From: Erythrobacter sp. SCN 62-14
GTDB taxonomy: Bacteria; Pseudomonadota; Alphaproteobacteria; Sphingomonadales; Sphingomonadaceae
Assembly (NCBI GenBank): GCA_001724215.1
Contig: MEDW01000003.1
Location: 1 to 64,000, forward strand
DNA length: 64,000 nucleotides
Direction of reading: 5' to 3'
The stretch's first letter is position 1. Each line of letters begins with the position of its first letter. A program made the translations under genes and the position numbers. This document shows, piece after piece, positions 27,880 to 37,329 of the stretch. The notes below the pieces were generated by a model. The model saw only the letters and a list, made by a program, of their open reading frames with translations, was not told the DNA's origin and did not search any database.

Positions 27880-28340
27880 TGAGCAGCGAGCACCCCTCGA
27901 AGGGCAAATTCACCGGACGCCACATGGCGATCATCATGGTGGCAGGCTTTGGCATTGTGATCGCGGTCAACGCCACCATGGCGGCCTATGCGATTGGCGG
28001 CTTTCACGGCGTGGTGGTGGAAAATTCCTATGTCGCGAGCCAGAAATTCAATGGCTGGCTGGAAGAAGCCGAACAGGCGCGCGCGCTCGGCTGGCAGGTG
28101 AGGCCCGAGCGCAGCAATGATGGCCATGTGTTGCTGCGCACCGCAGGCGTTCCCGAAGGCACGCGGTTCGAGGCCGCCCTGCGCCGCCCACTGGGTGAGA
28201 AAGCCTTTGCCGATCTCACCTTCCGCTCGCTTGGCGATGGGCTGTGGCGCTCGGACCAGCCGGTTGACGAGGGCCGCTGGCTGATCCGGCTGTCAGCCGA
28301 TGCCGGCGCGATAACCTGGGCCGAGGAAAGCGAATTCTAG
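27879..28340 (+). CDS. ccoH: FixH/CcoH cbb3 oxidase assembly protein
   Basis: 153 residues with one N-terminal helix (about 15-40; GRHMAIIMVAGFGIVIAVN) and a periplasmic domain. The GGFHGVVVENSYVASQKFN block is the family signature, including the conserved VVVENSYVA piece. It acts at a late assembly step of the oxidase. The ATG shares its first base with the ccoG stop and the gene ends two bases before ccoI. Confidence 0.92.
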   Translation: MSSEHPSKGKFTGRHMAIIMVAGFGIVIAVNATMAAYAIGGFHGVVVENSYVASQKFNGWLEEAEQARALGWQVRPERSNDGHVLLRTAGVPEGTRFEAALRRPLGEKAFADLTFRSLGDGLWRSDQPVDEGRWLIRLSADAGAITWAEESEF

Positions 28341-28342
28341 CA

Positions 28343-30478
28343 ATGAATGCCCCCGCCCCCCTTACTGCGCCGGAAGAACGCCCGCTTGCCGCGACCCGCT
28401 TCACCGTGCCGGGGATGCGGTGTGCAGGCTGCATCGCCAAGATTGAGCGCGAACTGCCCAAGACCCCCGGCATTCATACCGCACGCGCCAATTTCTCGGC
28501 CAAGCGCGTGGCGATTGAACATGATCCGGGGCTGGATGAAGCAGTGCTCGAACGCGCTCTGCTCTCGCTCGGCTTTGAAGCGCAGCGCGTGGCCGATAAT
28601 CCTCTCGGAACCGACGCGAAAGAGCGCAAGCAACTCACCCGCGCTCTCGGCGTGGCAGGCTTTGGCATGATGAATGTGATGCTGCTCTCCGTCAGCATCT
28701 GGTCGGGCGCGGACGGGGCGACCAAGCACCTGTTTCATTGGCTTTCCGCGCTGATCGCCCTGCCGGTTATTGCCTATTCGGGCCGCCCCTTCTTTGCCAG
28801 CGCTTGGATGGCGCTGAGCCACAAGCGCACCAATATGGACGTGCCGATCTCGATTGGGGTGATCCTGGCAACCGCCTTGAGCATCTATGAGACGATCACA
28901 GGGGGCGAACACGCCTATTTCGAAAGCGCGGTGATGCTGCTGTTTTTCCTGCTCGCAGGGCGCGCGCTCGATGCCGAAATGCGCACGCGGACGCGCGCCG
29001 GGATTGGCGCCTTGCTGGGCCGGATGGGCAAGAGCGCCAGCGTGATTGCGCCCGATGGTTCAACGCGCCGCGTCGCCGCCGAAGCGCTTGAACCCGGCAT
29101 GCTGGTGCTCCTCGCCGCTGGCGAGGCGCTGGCCGCCGATGGCGTGGTGGAACAGGGTGCGAGCACGCTTGATAACGCTATGTTGACGGGCGAAAGCCTG
29201 CCCGAGCCGGTCTCGGTGGGAAGCGAAGTTCACGCAGGCGCAATCAATCTGGGCGCACCGATCCAGGTGCGCCTCACCCGTGTGGCCGAGGACACAGCCT
29301 TGGCCGAAATCGCCCGGTTGATGGACGAGGCGGGCCAATCGCGCAGCCACTATGTGCGCATCGCTGATCGCGCCAGCCGCGCCTATGCGCCGGTGGTCCA
29401 CACTCTTGCTGCACTGGCATTCGTGGGCTGGATGATCGCAGGCGCAGGCGTGCACCAATCGCTGGTGATCGCGATTGCGGTGCTGATTATCACCTGTCCC
29501 TGCGCAATGGGCCTGGCTGTGCCTTCTGCCCAAGTGGTGGCCTCGGGCGCGCTGCTCAAACGCGGGCTGTTGGTCAAGGACGGGAGCGCGCTGGAACGGC
29601 TTGCCGAATGCGACATGGCGCTGTTCGACAAGACCGGCACGCTGACCCTGGGCGAACCGCGCCCGGATATTGCGGCGCTGGATGCAGAAGCGCGCAGCGT
29701 CGCGCTGGGATTGGCGCAGGCGAGCCGTCATCCCTTGAGCAAGGGGCTTGCCGCCAGCCTGCTGCGGGAAGGGGTGGAGCCTGCACCCATCGCCAACATC
29801 CACGAGGCAAGCGGCGAAGGGCTGAGCGGCGAGTGGCAGGGCGTGTTGGTCGCGCTTGAGCGGCCCGACAGCGCCACCAGCGCGCTGGCCACGCGCCTTG
29901 TTATTGGCGAGCACAGCCAGATTATCACTTTTGCCGATCCGCTGCGCAGCGATGCGGCCGCGACGATCACGGCGCTCGGCCAATGGAATATCAGCGCGCA
30001 GATCCTCTCGGGTGACCGCGCTGCGCCGGTTGCCGAGGTGGCAGCCGAACTTGGCCTTGAAGCCACCGCCGAGGCCAGCCCGCAGGCCAAACTCGCCGCC
30101 TTGGAGGCCCTTCGCGCTGAAGGCCGCCGCCCGCTGATGGTGGGCGATGGGCTGAATGATGGCCCAGCACTCGCCGCCGCCCATGCCTCGATTGCGCCGG
30201 GCACGGCTTCGGACGCCAGCCAGCAGGCCGCCGACGCGGTGTTCATTGGTGAAAAGCTCATGCCCGTCGCCCTCGCCATCCGGGTGGCGCGGCGCACCAT
30301 GCAGATCGTGCGGCAGAATTTCGGCTTCTCGATTGTCTATAATGTGCTTGCCGTGCCGCTCGCGCTGTTCGGCTATGTCACGCCGCTGATTGCCGCGATT
30401 GCCATGTCGCTAAGCTCGCTGGTGGTGGTCGCCAATTCGCTGCGCCTCGCCAGCAGCGCGAAGGAGCCGCGCGGGTGA
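28343..30478 (+). CDS. ccoI: P1B-type copper-transporting ATPase CcoI/FixI
   Basis: 711 residues. An N-terminal metal-binding domain holds CAGC (about 30-33); the membrane copper path has the CPC motif in ITCPCAMGLAVP; the phosphorylated Asp is in DKTGT and the hinge is MVGDGLNDGPAL. This pump exports Cu(I) to the periplasm for insertion into cbb3 oxidase rather than for resistance, as its place between ccoH and ccoS shows. Its stop overlaps ccoS (GTGA). Confidence 0.96.
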   Translation: MNAPAPLTAPEERPLAATRFTVPGMRCAGCIAKIERELPKTPGIHTARANFSAKRVAIEHDPGLDEAVLERALLSLGFEAQRVADNPLGTDAKERKQLTRALGVAGFGMMNVMLLSVSIWSGADGATKHLFHWLSALIALPVIAYSGRPFFASAWMALSHKRTNMDVPISIGVILATALSIYETITGGEHAYFESAVMLLFFLLAGRALDAEMRTRTRAGIGALLGRMGKSASVIAPDGSTRRVAAEALEPGMLVLLAAGEALAADGVVEQGASTLDNAMLTGESLPEPVSVGSEVHAGAINLGAPIQVRLTRVAEDTALAEIARLMDEAGQSRSHYVRIADRASRAYAPVVHTLAALAFVGWMIAGAGVHQSLVIAIAVLIITCPCAMGLAVPSAQVVASGALLKRGLLVKDGSALERLAECDMALFDKTGTLTLGEPRPDIAALDAEARSVALGLAQASRHPLSKGLAASLLREGVEPAPIANIHEASGEGLSGEWQGVLVALERPDSATSALATRLVIGEHSQIITFADPLRSDAAATITALGQWNISAQILSGDRAAPVAEVAAELGLEATAEASPQAKLAALEALRAEGRRPLMVGDGLNDGPALAAAHASIAPGTASDASQQAADAVFIGEKLMPVALAIRVARRTMQIVRQNFGFSIVYNVLAVPLALFGYVTPLIAAIAMSLSSLVVVANSLRLASSAKEPRG

Positions 30479-30624
30479 CAGGCCTTGCCTTCCTCATCCC
30501 CATCGCGCTCGGCATGGGCGCCTTGGGCCTTGCCGCCTTCATGTGGTCGATGAAAGCAGGCCAGTACGAGGATATGGACGGGGCTGCCAACCGCATCCTC
30601 ATTGATGAGGAGGACGAGGCGTGA
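30475..30624 (+). CDS. ccoS: cbb3 oxidase maturation protein CcoS
   Basis: 49 residues from a GTG overlapping the ccoI stop. It has one helix (FLIPIALGMGALGLAAFMWSM) followed by the conserved KAGQYEDMDGAANRIL and an acidic end (DEEDEA), exactly the CcoS pattern. It is needed for cofactor insertion into CcoN. Its stop overlaps the next small gene. Confidence 0.92.
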   Translation: MTGLAFLIPIALGMGALGLAAFMWSMKAGQYEDMDGAANRILIDEEDEA

Positions 30625-30830
30625 GCATCTCCCCCGCCTTTGCGCTCGCTGCCCTTATCCCGGTGCTGATCGGGCCTTTGCCGCAGGAAAGCGCCATGCT
30701 CACCGCCAAGCTGTGCGGCGGCGGCGAAATCACGATCCCGCTGGGTCAAGACACCCCCAGCGAGCGCGAGTGCCACCCCAAGGCCTGCCATGCCGGAACC
30801 TGCCGCGAGAAAGCAAAGCGCGGCAATTGA
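30621..30830 (+). CDS. Small exported Cys/His-containing protein of unknown function
   Basis: 69 residues, GTG start at 30621 coupled to the ccoS stop. Residues 1-25 look like a signal peptide. The mature part has four or more cysteines and two histidines: CGGGEI, then ECHPKACHAGTCREK near the C-terminus. The Cys-His spacing suggests metal binding, and the place at the end of the cco assembly genes, after a copper pump, makes copper a natural guess. This is inference only; no family is recognised. Confidence 0.65.
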   Translation: MSISPAFALAALIPVLIGPLPQESAMLTAKLCGGGEITIPLGQDTPSERECHPKACHAGTCREKAKRGN

Positions 30831-30875
30831 TCCAGCGCAAAGACGCACGCGCGCCGGGGCTGTCTAACAGCCCTC

Positions 30876-32186
30876 ATGTGGACCTATCACCCCGATCTCC
30901 TCGAGCGCGCCGTGCCGCGCTACACCAGCTATCCCACCGCGGCCGATTTCGGCCCGCTTGAACAAGGCGCCATTGAGCGCGCGATTGCCGGGGCAGCTGG
31001 CGATGTCTCGATCTATCTCCACATCCCCTTCTGCGAGATGATCTGCTATTATTGCGGCTGCAACACCGGGGCGGCGGGCAAGCGCACGCGGGTGGAAACT
31101 TACCTTACCGCGCTCCATCAGGAACTTGCGACTGTCGCCAGCCTGCTACCCGCAGGCGCGCGGGTGCGGCGCATTGCTTTTGGCGGGGGCAGCCCCAACG
31201 CGATCCTGCCTGCCGAATTCCTTGCTCTTGTCGATGCACTCCACGCGCATTTCCCACTTTACGCACCCGAATGGTCGATTGAACTCGATCCGCGCAGCAT
31301 GAACCCCGCCTGGGGCCGCGCTATCGGCGAGGCGGGAATCACGCGGGCAAGCATGGGCGTACAGACCTTTGCGCCCCATTGTCAGAAGGCCATCGGACGC
31401 GAGCAAAGCCCGCTGCTCATCAGCCGCAGCGTGGAATGGCTGCGCGCGGCTGGCGTCACCTCGCTCAATTTCGATCTGATGTATGGTCTGCCCCATCAGG
31501 ACGCAGCCGATTTGGAGGATACGCTCGAGCACACCCGCCTGATGGGCGCAGACCGCATTGCGCTGTTCGGCTATGCCCATGTGCCCCACATGGTGCCGCG
31601 CCAGAAAATGATACCTCAAGAAACGCTCGCGGGCGCTGCGGAACGCTTTGCCATGGCCGCTCAAGGCTATGCCTATCTGACCGACCATGGCTACCGCCCG
31701 ATCGGCTTTGATCACTTCGCCCTGCCCCATGACCCTATGGCCGAGGCGGCGCGCACCGGAAGGCTCCGGCGCAATTTTCAGGGCTTTACCGATGATGGGT
31801 CAGACGTGCTGATCGGCATGGGTTCGACCGCGATCAGCGGCTTTCCCGGCCTGATCGCCCAGAATGAAAAGAACAATGGCCGCTACCGGATGCTGTCCTC
31901 GCAAGGGCGCTTATCCGCCACGCATGGCATCATCCGAAACCGCGAGGATCAGTTGCGCGGTGGTGTGATCGAGCATCTCCTGTGCGAAGGCCATGCGGCC
32001 ATCGCACCGTGCCTGTTGGGCGAGGTGCGCGCTCGCCTTGCCCCCTTCCTCGAACGTGATCTGGTGCGGATCGCGGGCAATGACCTTGCGATCACGCCGG
32101 AAGGCCTACCCTATGCCCGCGTCATTGCCAGCCTGTTCGACGCCTATCGCAAGTTCACCCAGCGCAGCTTCAGTTCGGCTATCTGA
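30876..32186 (+). CDS. hemN: Oxygen-independent coproporphyrinogen III oxidase
   Basis: 436-residue radical-SAM enzyme, normal length for HemN. The cluster motif is CEMICYYCGC at about residue 50, preceded by the diagnostic RYTSYPTAADFG at 15-26 and LHIPFC. GGGSPN is the SAM-side glycine motif (usual form GGGTP). It makes protoporphyrinogen when O2 is scarce, matching the neighbouring cbb3 genes. A partial FNR-like site (TTGATCCAGCGCAA, 30827-30840) lies ahead of the gene, with two mismatches in the second half. Confidence 0.95.
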   Translation: MWTYHPDLLERAVPRYTSYPTAADFGPLEQGAIERAIAGAAGDVSIYLHIPFCEMICYYCGCNTGAAGKRTRVETYLTALHQELATVASLLPAGARVRRIAFGGGSPNAILPAEFLALVDALHAHFPLYAPEWSIELDPRSMNPAWGRAIGEAGITRASMGVQTFAPHCQKAIGREQSPLLISRSVEWLRAAGVTSLNFDLMYGLPHQDAADLEDTLEHTRLMGADRIALFGYAHVPHMVPRQKMIPQETLAGAAERFAMAAQGYAYLTDHGYRPIGFDHFALPHDPMAEAARTGRLRRNFQGFTDDGSDVLIGMGSTAISGFPGLIAQNEKNNGRYRMLSSQGRLSATHGIIRNREDQLRGGVIEHLLCEGHAAIAPCLLGEVRARLAPFLERDLVRIAGNDLAITPEGLPYARVIASLFDAYRKFTQRSFSSAI

Positions 32187-32276
32187 GCATCGACCTTGCA
32201 ATTCGGCACTTTGCCGCAAAACGACAAGCCGTGCTGCCATTGGACTGATACGCTCCCTCAAGGGGGGAGAATCATC

Positions 32277-33641
32277 ATGGCAGTTACCGACCACGTCGAC
32301 CTCAATGGCTTCATGGAGGGCGTGAAAAAACGCAACCCTCACCAGCCCGAATTTGTGCAGGCGGTGCAGGAGGTTGCAGAGGACATCTTCGACTTTATCG
32401 AGGACAAGGAACAATATCACGAACAGCAGATCCTGCGCCGCATGGCCGAACCGGATCGCGTCGTGAGCTTTCGCGTGTGCTGGGAAGATGACAACGGCAA
32501 TATCCGTGTCCAGCGCGGCTGGCGGGTGCAGAACAACAACGCGATTGGCCCTTACAAGGGGGGCATCCGTTTTCACCCGTCAGTCAATGAAAGCGTGCTC
32601 AAGTTCCTTGCCTTTGAACAAACCTTCAAGAACGCACTCACCGGCCTTCCCATGGGCGGGGGCAAGGGGGGATCGAATTTCAACCCCAAAGGCAAGAGCG
32701 TGCGCGAAATCATGCGCTTTTGCCAATCCTTCATGACCGAGCTTTACCGCCATATCGGAGCAGATGTGGACGTGCCCGCCGGCGATATTGGCGTGGGCGG
32801 GCGCGAAATCGGCTTCATGTTCGGCCAGTACAAGCGCATCACCAACAACTTTACCGGGGTGCTGACGGGCAAGGGGCTGGAATGGGGCGGCTCGCTGATC
32901 CGCACCGAGGCAACCGGCTATGGCGCGGTCTATTTCCTTGAAAACATGATGAAGCATCAGGGCCGCAGCCTTGATGGCTTGAGAGCGGTGATTTCGGGCA
33001 GCGGCAATGTGGCAACCCATGCCGCCGAAAAGATCGTCCAGCTTGGCGGCACGGTGCTGACCCTGTCCGATTCCGGCGGCTTCATCCATGATCCGGATGG
33101 CATCGATCAGGAAAAGATCGATTGGGTAAAGACCCACAAGACCCACCGCCGCGGGCGGATCGAGGATTATGTCGCCGAATTTCCCAGCGCCACCTTCCAT
33201 GCTGACAAAACCCCATGGGGCGTGGCGTGTGATGTCGCCCTGCCCTGCGCAACGCAGAACGAACTCTTGGGCGAGGATGCGAAAAAGCTGATCGCAAATG
33301 GCTGTATTGCGGTTTCCGAAGGGGCGAACATGCCGTGTGATCTCGATGCGGTGCACACCTTCAAGGATGCACGCCTGCTCTATGCGCCGGGCAAGGCATC
33401 GAATGCAGGCGGGGTTGCCGTATCAGGCCTTGAAATGAGCCAGAACTCGCTGCGCAAAAGTTGGAGCGAGGAAGAACTCCAGCAGATGCTCAAAGACATC
33501 ATGTCGGGCATCCATGATCGCTGCCTCACCTATGGTGACAAGGGGGCCAAAAAAGGGGGCTATGTCGATTATGTGAAGGGCGCGAATATCGCAGGCTTCA
33601 AGAAAGTGGCCGATGCGATGCTGGCTTTCGGCGTGGTGTGA
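32277..33641 (+). CDS. gdhA: NADP-type glutamate dehydrogenase
   Basis: 454 residues, matching the hexameric GdhA of about 450. It interconverts glutamate with 2-oxoglutarate plus ammonia. Motifs: PYKGGIRFHPSVN, the catalytic lysine segment LPMGGGKGGS, the coenzyme fold SGSGNVATHAAEK and the conserved C-terminal PGKASNAGGVAVSGLEMSQN. The ATG at 32277 follows AAGGGGGGAGA; the in-frame ATG at 32196 is 27 codons upstream with no ribosome site. Confidence 0.95.
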   Translation: MAVTDHVDLNGFMEGVKKRNPHQPEFVQAVQEVAEDIFDFIEDKEQYHEQQILRRMAEPDRVVSFRVCWEDDNGNIRVQRGWRVQNNNAIGPYKGGIRFHPSVNESVLKFLAFEQTFKNALTGLPMGGGKGGSNFNPKGKSVREIMRFCQSFMTELYRHIGADVDVPAGDIGVGGREIGFMFGQYKRITNNFTGVLTGKGLEWGGSLIRTEATGYGAVYFLENMMKHQGRSLDGLRAVISGSGNVATHAAEKIVQLGGTVLTLSDSGGFIHDPDGIDQEKIDWVKTHKTHRRGRIEDYVAEFPSATFHADKTPWGVACDVALPCATQNELLGEDAKKLIANGCIAVSEGANMPCDLDAVHTFKDARLLYAPGKASNAGGVAVSGLEMSQNSLRKSWSEEELQQMLKDIMSGIHDRCLTYGDKGAKKGGYVDYVKGANIAGFKKVADAMLAFGVV

Positions 33642-33699
33642 GCCTCGGGCAGGACGGATAGCAAGGTTCAATGCCGTGAACTTATGCGCCCACGTCTCG

Positions 33700-33774
33700 C
33701 TGCCCGGCCACCAATGATAGCAACAGGATATTGTGGCCGGGCGGGTTCAAGGAACTGGGAGGCGGGGTGGGAGC
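33700..33774. repeat. Palindromic intergenic repeat, copy 1 (diverged)
   Basis: Arms GCCCGGCCAC (33702-33711) and GTGGCCGGGC (33733-33742) are perfect inverted repeats around CAATGATAGCAACAGGATATT. A trailing GGGAGGCGGGGTGGGA block matches the right arm of copy 2 at 39949-40019, displaced by about 14 bases. It lies between convergent gdhA and the response regulator. The rest of the 279-base gap shows nothing else recognisable. Confidence 0.8.
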
Positions 33775-33920
33775 AACGCCGCTTATCTGACGCCCGGTGC
33801 ATGGGCTGACGTGACCGCAATCGGACCTTGCGCCCGATGCAGGAGAGCCTTGGATGCATAGCAAAGCCTTGAAATAGCGAAACCTTCGTGACGGGCAAGC
33901 GCAGACCTGCGCTTGTTCTA

Positions 33921-34343
33921 TCAGCGGCGCCGTTCACGAAAGAGCATGCGCAGTTCGAGCAGATTGGCGACCCTTAAAGCAAATTCGAACACATCGAACG
34001 GCTTGGTGACAATATCGCGTGCCCCCAGAGCGAGCGCCCGGCGCTTCGCTTCCAGAGAGGTATCGGCCGTCAGCACCATAATCGGCACCAGATCATCGCG
34101 CCCTGCCAGACGTTCCAGCCGGTCGAGCAGAGCATAGCCGTCAAGATCGGGCATCATCAGATCAAGCAACACAAGATCAGGCTGGAACGCAAGATAGCGC
34201 TCCACCGCCTGCGCGGGATCAAGCAAGGTTTCAATCTCGCTGTAGCCCTCTCGTTCAAGGACTGCGCAAACCAGCGCGAGGTTGGCGGGCTCATCATCGA
34301 TCACCAGCAGTCGCATGGCCGACAAGTCGCGCTCGGCCATCAT
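33921..34343 (-). CDS. Single-domain response regulator (REC only)
   Basis: 140 residues: one receiver domain with the acidic pair in LLVIDDEPAN, the phospho-acceptor Asp in PDLVLLDLMMPDLDG and the lysine in DIVTKPFDVFEF. There is no output domain, so it relays phosphate or binds a partner. The start at 34343 overlaps the hybrid kinase stop (ATGATGG). Several in-frame ATGs (34343, 34340, 34316) are possible. It is last in a four-gene signalling operon. Confidence 0.88.
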   Translation of the reverse strand: MMAERDLSAMRLLVIDDEPANLALVCAVLEREGYSEIETLLDPAQAVERYLAFQPDLVLLDLMMPDLDGYALLDRLERLAGRDDLVPIMVLTADTSLEAKRRALALGARDIVTKPFDVFEFALRVANLLELRMLFRERRR

Positions 34344-36679
34344 GTCGCACAATCCGCCAAGGCGCGTTGCAAATGCTCGGTAAGCCGCGCCAGATCGATC
34401 GGCTTGGTCAAAACCGCCCGAGCCCCGTGCCCGATCCAGTCTTCCTGCGCGGCCAGCGCATCTGCGGTAAGCAGGATCACGGGCAAACCGGGCAATTCGC
34501 GTTGCAATTGGCTGAGCACCCAATCGCCTGTCCGATCAGGCAAATGAAGATCAAGCAGCACCAGATCAGGCCGGTGGCGCAGCGCAAGATCGAGCCCGAT
34601 GCCCGCCTGCATCGCGCTCAGCAATCTTGCATCGGGCAATTCGCGGGCAATCACCGCCTCGATCAGCTGGGCGTTGGCAAGATTGTCCTCGATCAGCAGA
34701 ATGCTTGCGCGATGCGGCCTAAGGGGCAGGCCTTGCGCAGCACATACAGGATCTTTTGGCACTTCGGGGGATTGGGCCGAAGAGGGCAATTCAATCCAGA
34801 AGCACGCGCCCGCACGCCCATCGGTGCGCGGCGAATAACCGATCGCACCGCCCATGGCATCGATCAACGCGCGCGACAGCGAAAGGCCCAGCCCCGTGCC
34901 CTCGGAACGGGCTGCGGCAGCGCCCAGCCGAGTGAAAGGCTGGAACAGGTGGACTGACTGATCGGGTTCGATGCCAATTCCTGTATCAGTGAAGCTGACC
35001 CGCACGCGGTCCTCCCGCTGCTCGGCCTTGATCACCACGCTACCACCTTGGCAATTATACTTGATCGCATTGTTCAGCAGATTGAGGAGCACCTGCAACA
35101 ACCGCCGACGATCGGTCAGGACAGGAGGCAGATCAGCCGGTTCAACCAGAACTGTGACTTCGCGGCTTGTGGCATGGGGTAACAACAATCCGACGGCTTC
35201 TTCAATCACGGGGTTGAGCGCTGCCGGAGCCATATCGAGCGCCAGCTTGCCCGCTTCGATACGGGCGATGTCGAGCACTTCGTCGATCAATCCCAGAAGG
35301 TGCCGTCCGGCTCTCAGGATCTGCCCGACGCTGTCGCGTTCAGGCGCGCGCGATGGGCCGCGCTCGATCTCCAGCAGCTGGGCAAAGCCAAGGATCGCAT
35401 TGAGCGGTGTGCGCAGTTCGTGGCTCATGCGTGACAGGAACAAGCTCTTTGCCGCGCTGGCGGTTTCGGCTTCGTGCCGGGCAGCCTCCAGTGCCTCCTC
35501 GGCGCGCCGACGCTCTGTGATGTCGCGGGTGACCTTGGAAAAACCGCGCAGCGCGCCGGCATCGTCATAAAGCGCGGTGATGACGACATTGGCCCAGAAA
35601 TGCGTGCCGTCCTTGCGCACGCGCCAGCCCTCGTCCTCCACTCGGCCATCGCGCACAGCATCAGCAAGGTTGCGCATCGAGCGCTCCCAACTGTCCTCGC
35701 CGGGGTAGAACACCGAAAAATGCCGGCCAAGAATTTCATCGCTGCGCCAACCTTTGATCCGCTGAGCGCCGGTGTTCCAGCTGACGACATGGCCGGCGGG
35801 ATCAAGCGCAAAAATTCCGTAATCACGCACCCCCTCAATCACCAGACGGAAGCGTTCCTCGCCCTCACGCAGCGCCTGTTCGCGCGCGCGCAACAGCTGG
35901 CTTGCCTCACCCATGCGCTCGGCCAGCGCGCCGATTTCGTCATGGGCAGGTCCGAAAGACGGCAAAGCTTCGCCTTGTGCCAACTGCACCGCGCCGCGTT
36001 CGAGACGCTGCACCCGGCGCACGATGCCGCTGGAGAAAAGAAACACCGCAAACAGGCTACCGACCAGGCCGCTCACCGTCAGGATGGCGGTGGCGATAAG
36101 GCCATTGCGACGCAACCGATCAAGGCGCTCCTGGCGTGCGGCGAGCAATTCGCGCTCGCGCGCCTGCATGCCATCAATTTCGCTGCGCAAGCTGTCCAGC
36201 ACCTGCTTGTTCTCGCCAAGGCCAACTGCGATCGAGGGATCTGCGACAACCTCGGCGCCGCCGCGCTGGCGCGCTGCAAACAATGCGGCAAGGCCTTCGC
36301 GCTTGCGTTCTGAAAGCGTTTCGATGCGCGCCAGACGAGCAGCAGCTTCCGCATCGCGGATCGAATTGCGCAGCCGCTGCGTGACTTCGGGCACGCGCGT
36401 CTCGGCTCGGGTATAGGCTTCGAGGAAACGCGCTTCGCCGGTCAGGAGATAACCGCGCACTCCACTCGAGGCTTCCGCCAGCAAGGCGTGAACCTCGTTT
36501 ACATCGGTCTGAATAGCGATGGTGAGACGCACGTCTTCACCGGCACGCGCTTCGAGACGATTGATGGTAAACAGCGCGGCGAGCGAGCCGAGGAAGATAA
36601 GCAGCGGCAGCGCCACCACCACCAGCCCCTTTGTGGCGAGGCGGCGATTGGCCCACCAGTTGCCGATTGTGGCGATCAT
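34340..36679 (-). CDS. Hybrid sensor histidine kinase (CHASE3-HAMP-PAS-HisKA-HATPase-REC)
   Basis: 779 residues. A membrane helix at about 17-38, the CHASE3 periplasmic sensor (about 40-170, ending near a second helix at about 180-205) and HAMP come first. A PAS domain (about 265-385) contains GIFALDPAGHVVSWNTGAQ. HisKA has the phospho-His in SHELRTPLNAILGF, and the ATP site has NNAIKYN, DTGIGI and GTGLGLS. A C-terminal receiver carries DLVLLDLHLPDRTG. The start at 36679 (TGATG) is coupled to the NarL-type regulator stop; the longer frame to 36859 lies inside that gene. Confidence 0.92.
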   Translation of the reverse strand: MIATIGNWWANRRLATKGLVVVALPLLIFLGSLAALFTINRLEARAGEDVRLTIAIQTDVNEVHALLAEASSGVRGYLLTGEARFLEAYTRAETRVPEVTQRLRNSIRDAEAAARLARIETLSERKREGLAALFAARQRGGAEVVADPSIAVGLGENKQVLDSLRSEIDGMQARERELLAARQERLDRLRRNGLIATAILTVSGLVGSLFAVFLFSSGIVRRVQRLERGAVQLAQGEALPSFGPAHDEIGALAERMGEASQLLRAREQALREGEERFRLVIEGVRDYGIFALDPAGHVVSWNTGAQRIKGWRSDEILGRHFSVFYPGEDSWERSMRNLADAVRDGRVEDEGWRVRKDGTHFWANVVITALYDDAGALRGFSKVTRDITERRRAEEALEAARHEAETASAAKSLFLSRMSHELRTPLNAILGFAQLLEIERGPSRAPERDSVGQILRAGRHLLGLIDEVLDIARIEAGKLALDMAPAALNPVIEEAVGLLLPHATSREVTVLVEPADLPPVLTDRRRLLQVLLNLLNNAIKYNCQGGSVVIKAEQREDRVRVSFTDTGIGIEPDQSVHLFQPFTRLGAAAARSEGTGLGLSLSRALIDAMGGAIGYSPRTDGRAGACFWIELPSSAQSPEVPKDPVCAAQGLPLRPHRASILLIEDNLANAQLIEAVIARELPDARLLSAMQAGIGLDLALRHRPDLVLLDLHLPDRTGDWVLSQLQRELPGLPVILLTADALAAQEDWIGHGARAVLTKPIDLARLTEHLQRALADCAT

Positions 36680-37329
36680 CAGGCCGCCTCGCCGCGGCGA
36701 TGCTCCACGGCCAGAATGGCCGCTTGCGTCCGGTCGCGCACCCCCAACTTGCCAATCAAGCGTTCGACATGTGTCTTTACGGTGCCCGGACTGATGCCAA
36801 GCACTTGGGCGATTTCCTTGTTGGTTCGGCCTGCAGCAAGGGCGTCGAGCACTTCCCACTCACGCGGGGTCAAACGATCAAGAGCAGCGCGCGCGGAAGC
36901 CTGGCCGGGATCGACCACGGCGCGTCGCATCAGCTTGGGCGGAAAGGCGACCCCGCCCGTCAGAACCTGTTCGAGAGCCGCCAGAAAGGCGGTGCGCGAT
37001 GCATCCTTAAGCACAAACCCCCGCGCCCCCGCGGCGATCGCGGCGCGCAGATAATCGGCGGTGTCGTGCATTGTCAGCATGACAACCGGCAGATCGGGCA
37101 TTTCCTCAGCAAGCTGACGCGCCACCTCCAACCCGTCGATTTCGCCGGCTGCGTAGCGGATGTCGAGCAGCGCAAGATCGGGCGCGTGTTCGCGGCACAG
37201 GCACAGCGCTTCCTCGCCCCTCGTCGCTTCGGCCACCACCTGATAACGCCCATCCCTTTCAAGCATGGCGCGCAGGCCCTCGCGGGCAAGAACATGGTCA
37301 TCCGCAATGACGACACGCGCAAGGCTCAT
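36679..37329 (-). CDS. NarL/LuxR-type response regulator
   Basis: 216 residues: a receiver (acidic pair in VVIADDHVLAREGL, phospho-Asp in LALLDIRYA) and a C-terminal LuxR helix-turn-helix (LTPREWEVLDALAAGRTNKE, then VKTHVERLIGKLGV). The receiver phospho-site is followed by IRYAAGEIDG, an unusual insertion where DxxMPxxDG is normal. The ATG at 37329 overlaps the stop of the upstream kinase, its likely partner. Confidence 0.92.
   Translation of the reverse strand: MSLARVVIADDHVLAREGLRAMLERDGRYQVVAEATRGEEALCLCREHAPDLALLDIRYAAGEIDGLEVARQLAEEMPDLPVVMLTMHDTADYLRAAIAAGARGFVLKDASRTAFLAALEQVLTGGVAFPPKLMRRAVVDPGQASARAALDRLTPREWEVLDALAAGRTNKEIAQVLGISPGTVKTHVERLIGKLGVRDRTQAAILAVEHRRGEAA

Noticed and set aside
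33668-33937. 89-codon minus ORF and the 92-codon ORF at 39891-40169
   Set aside because: Both translate the palindromic repeat and share a peptide only because the repeat is shared; no ribosome site.
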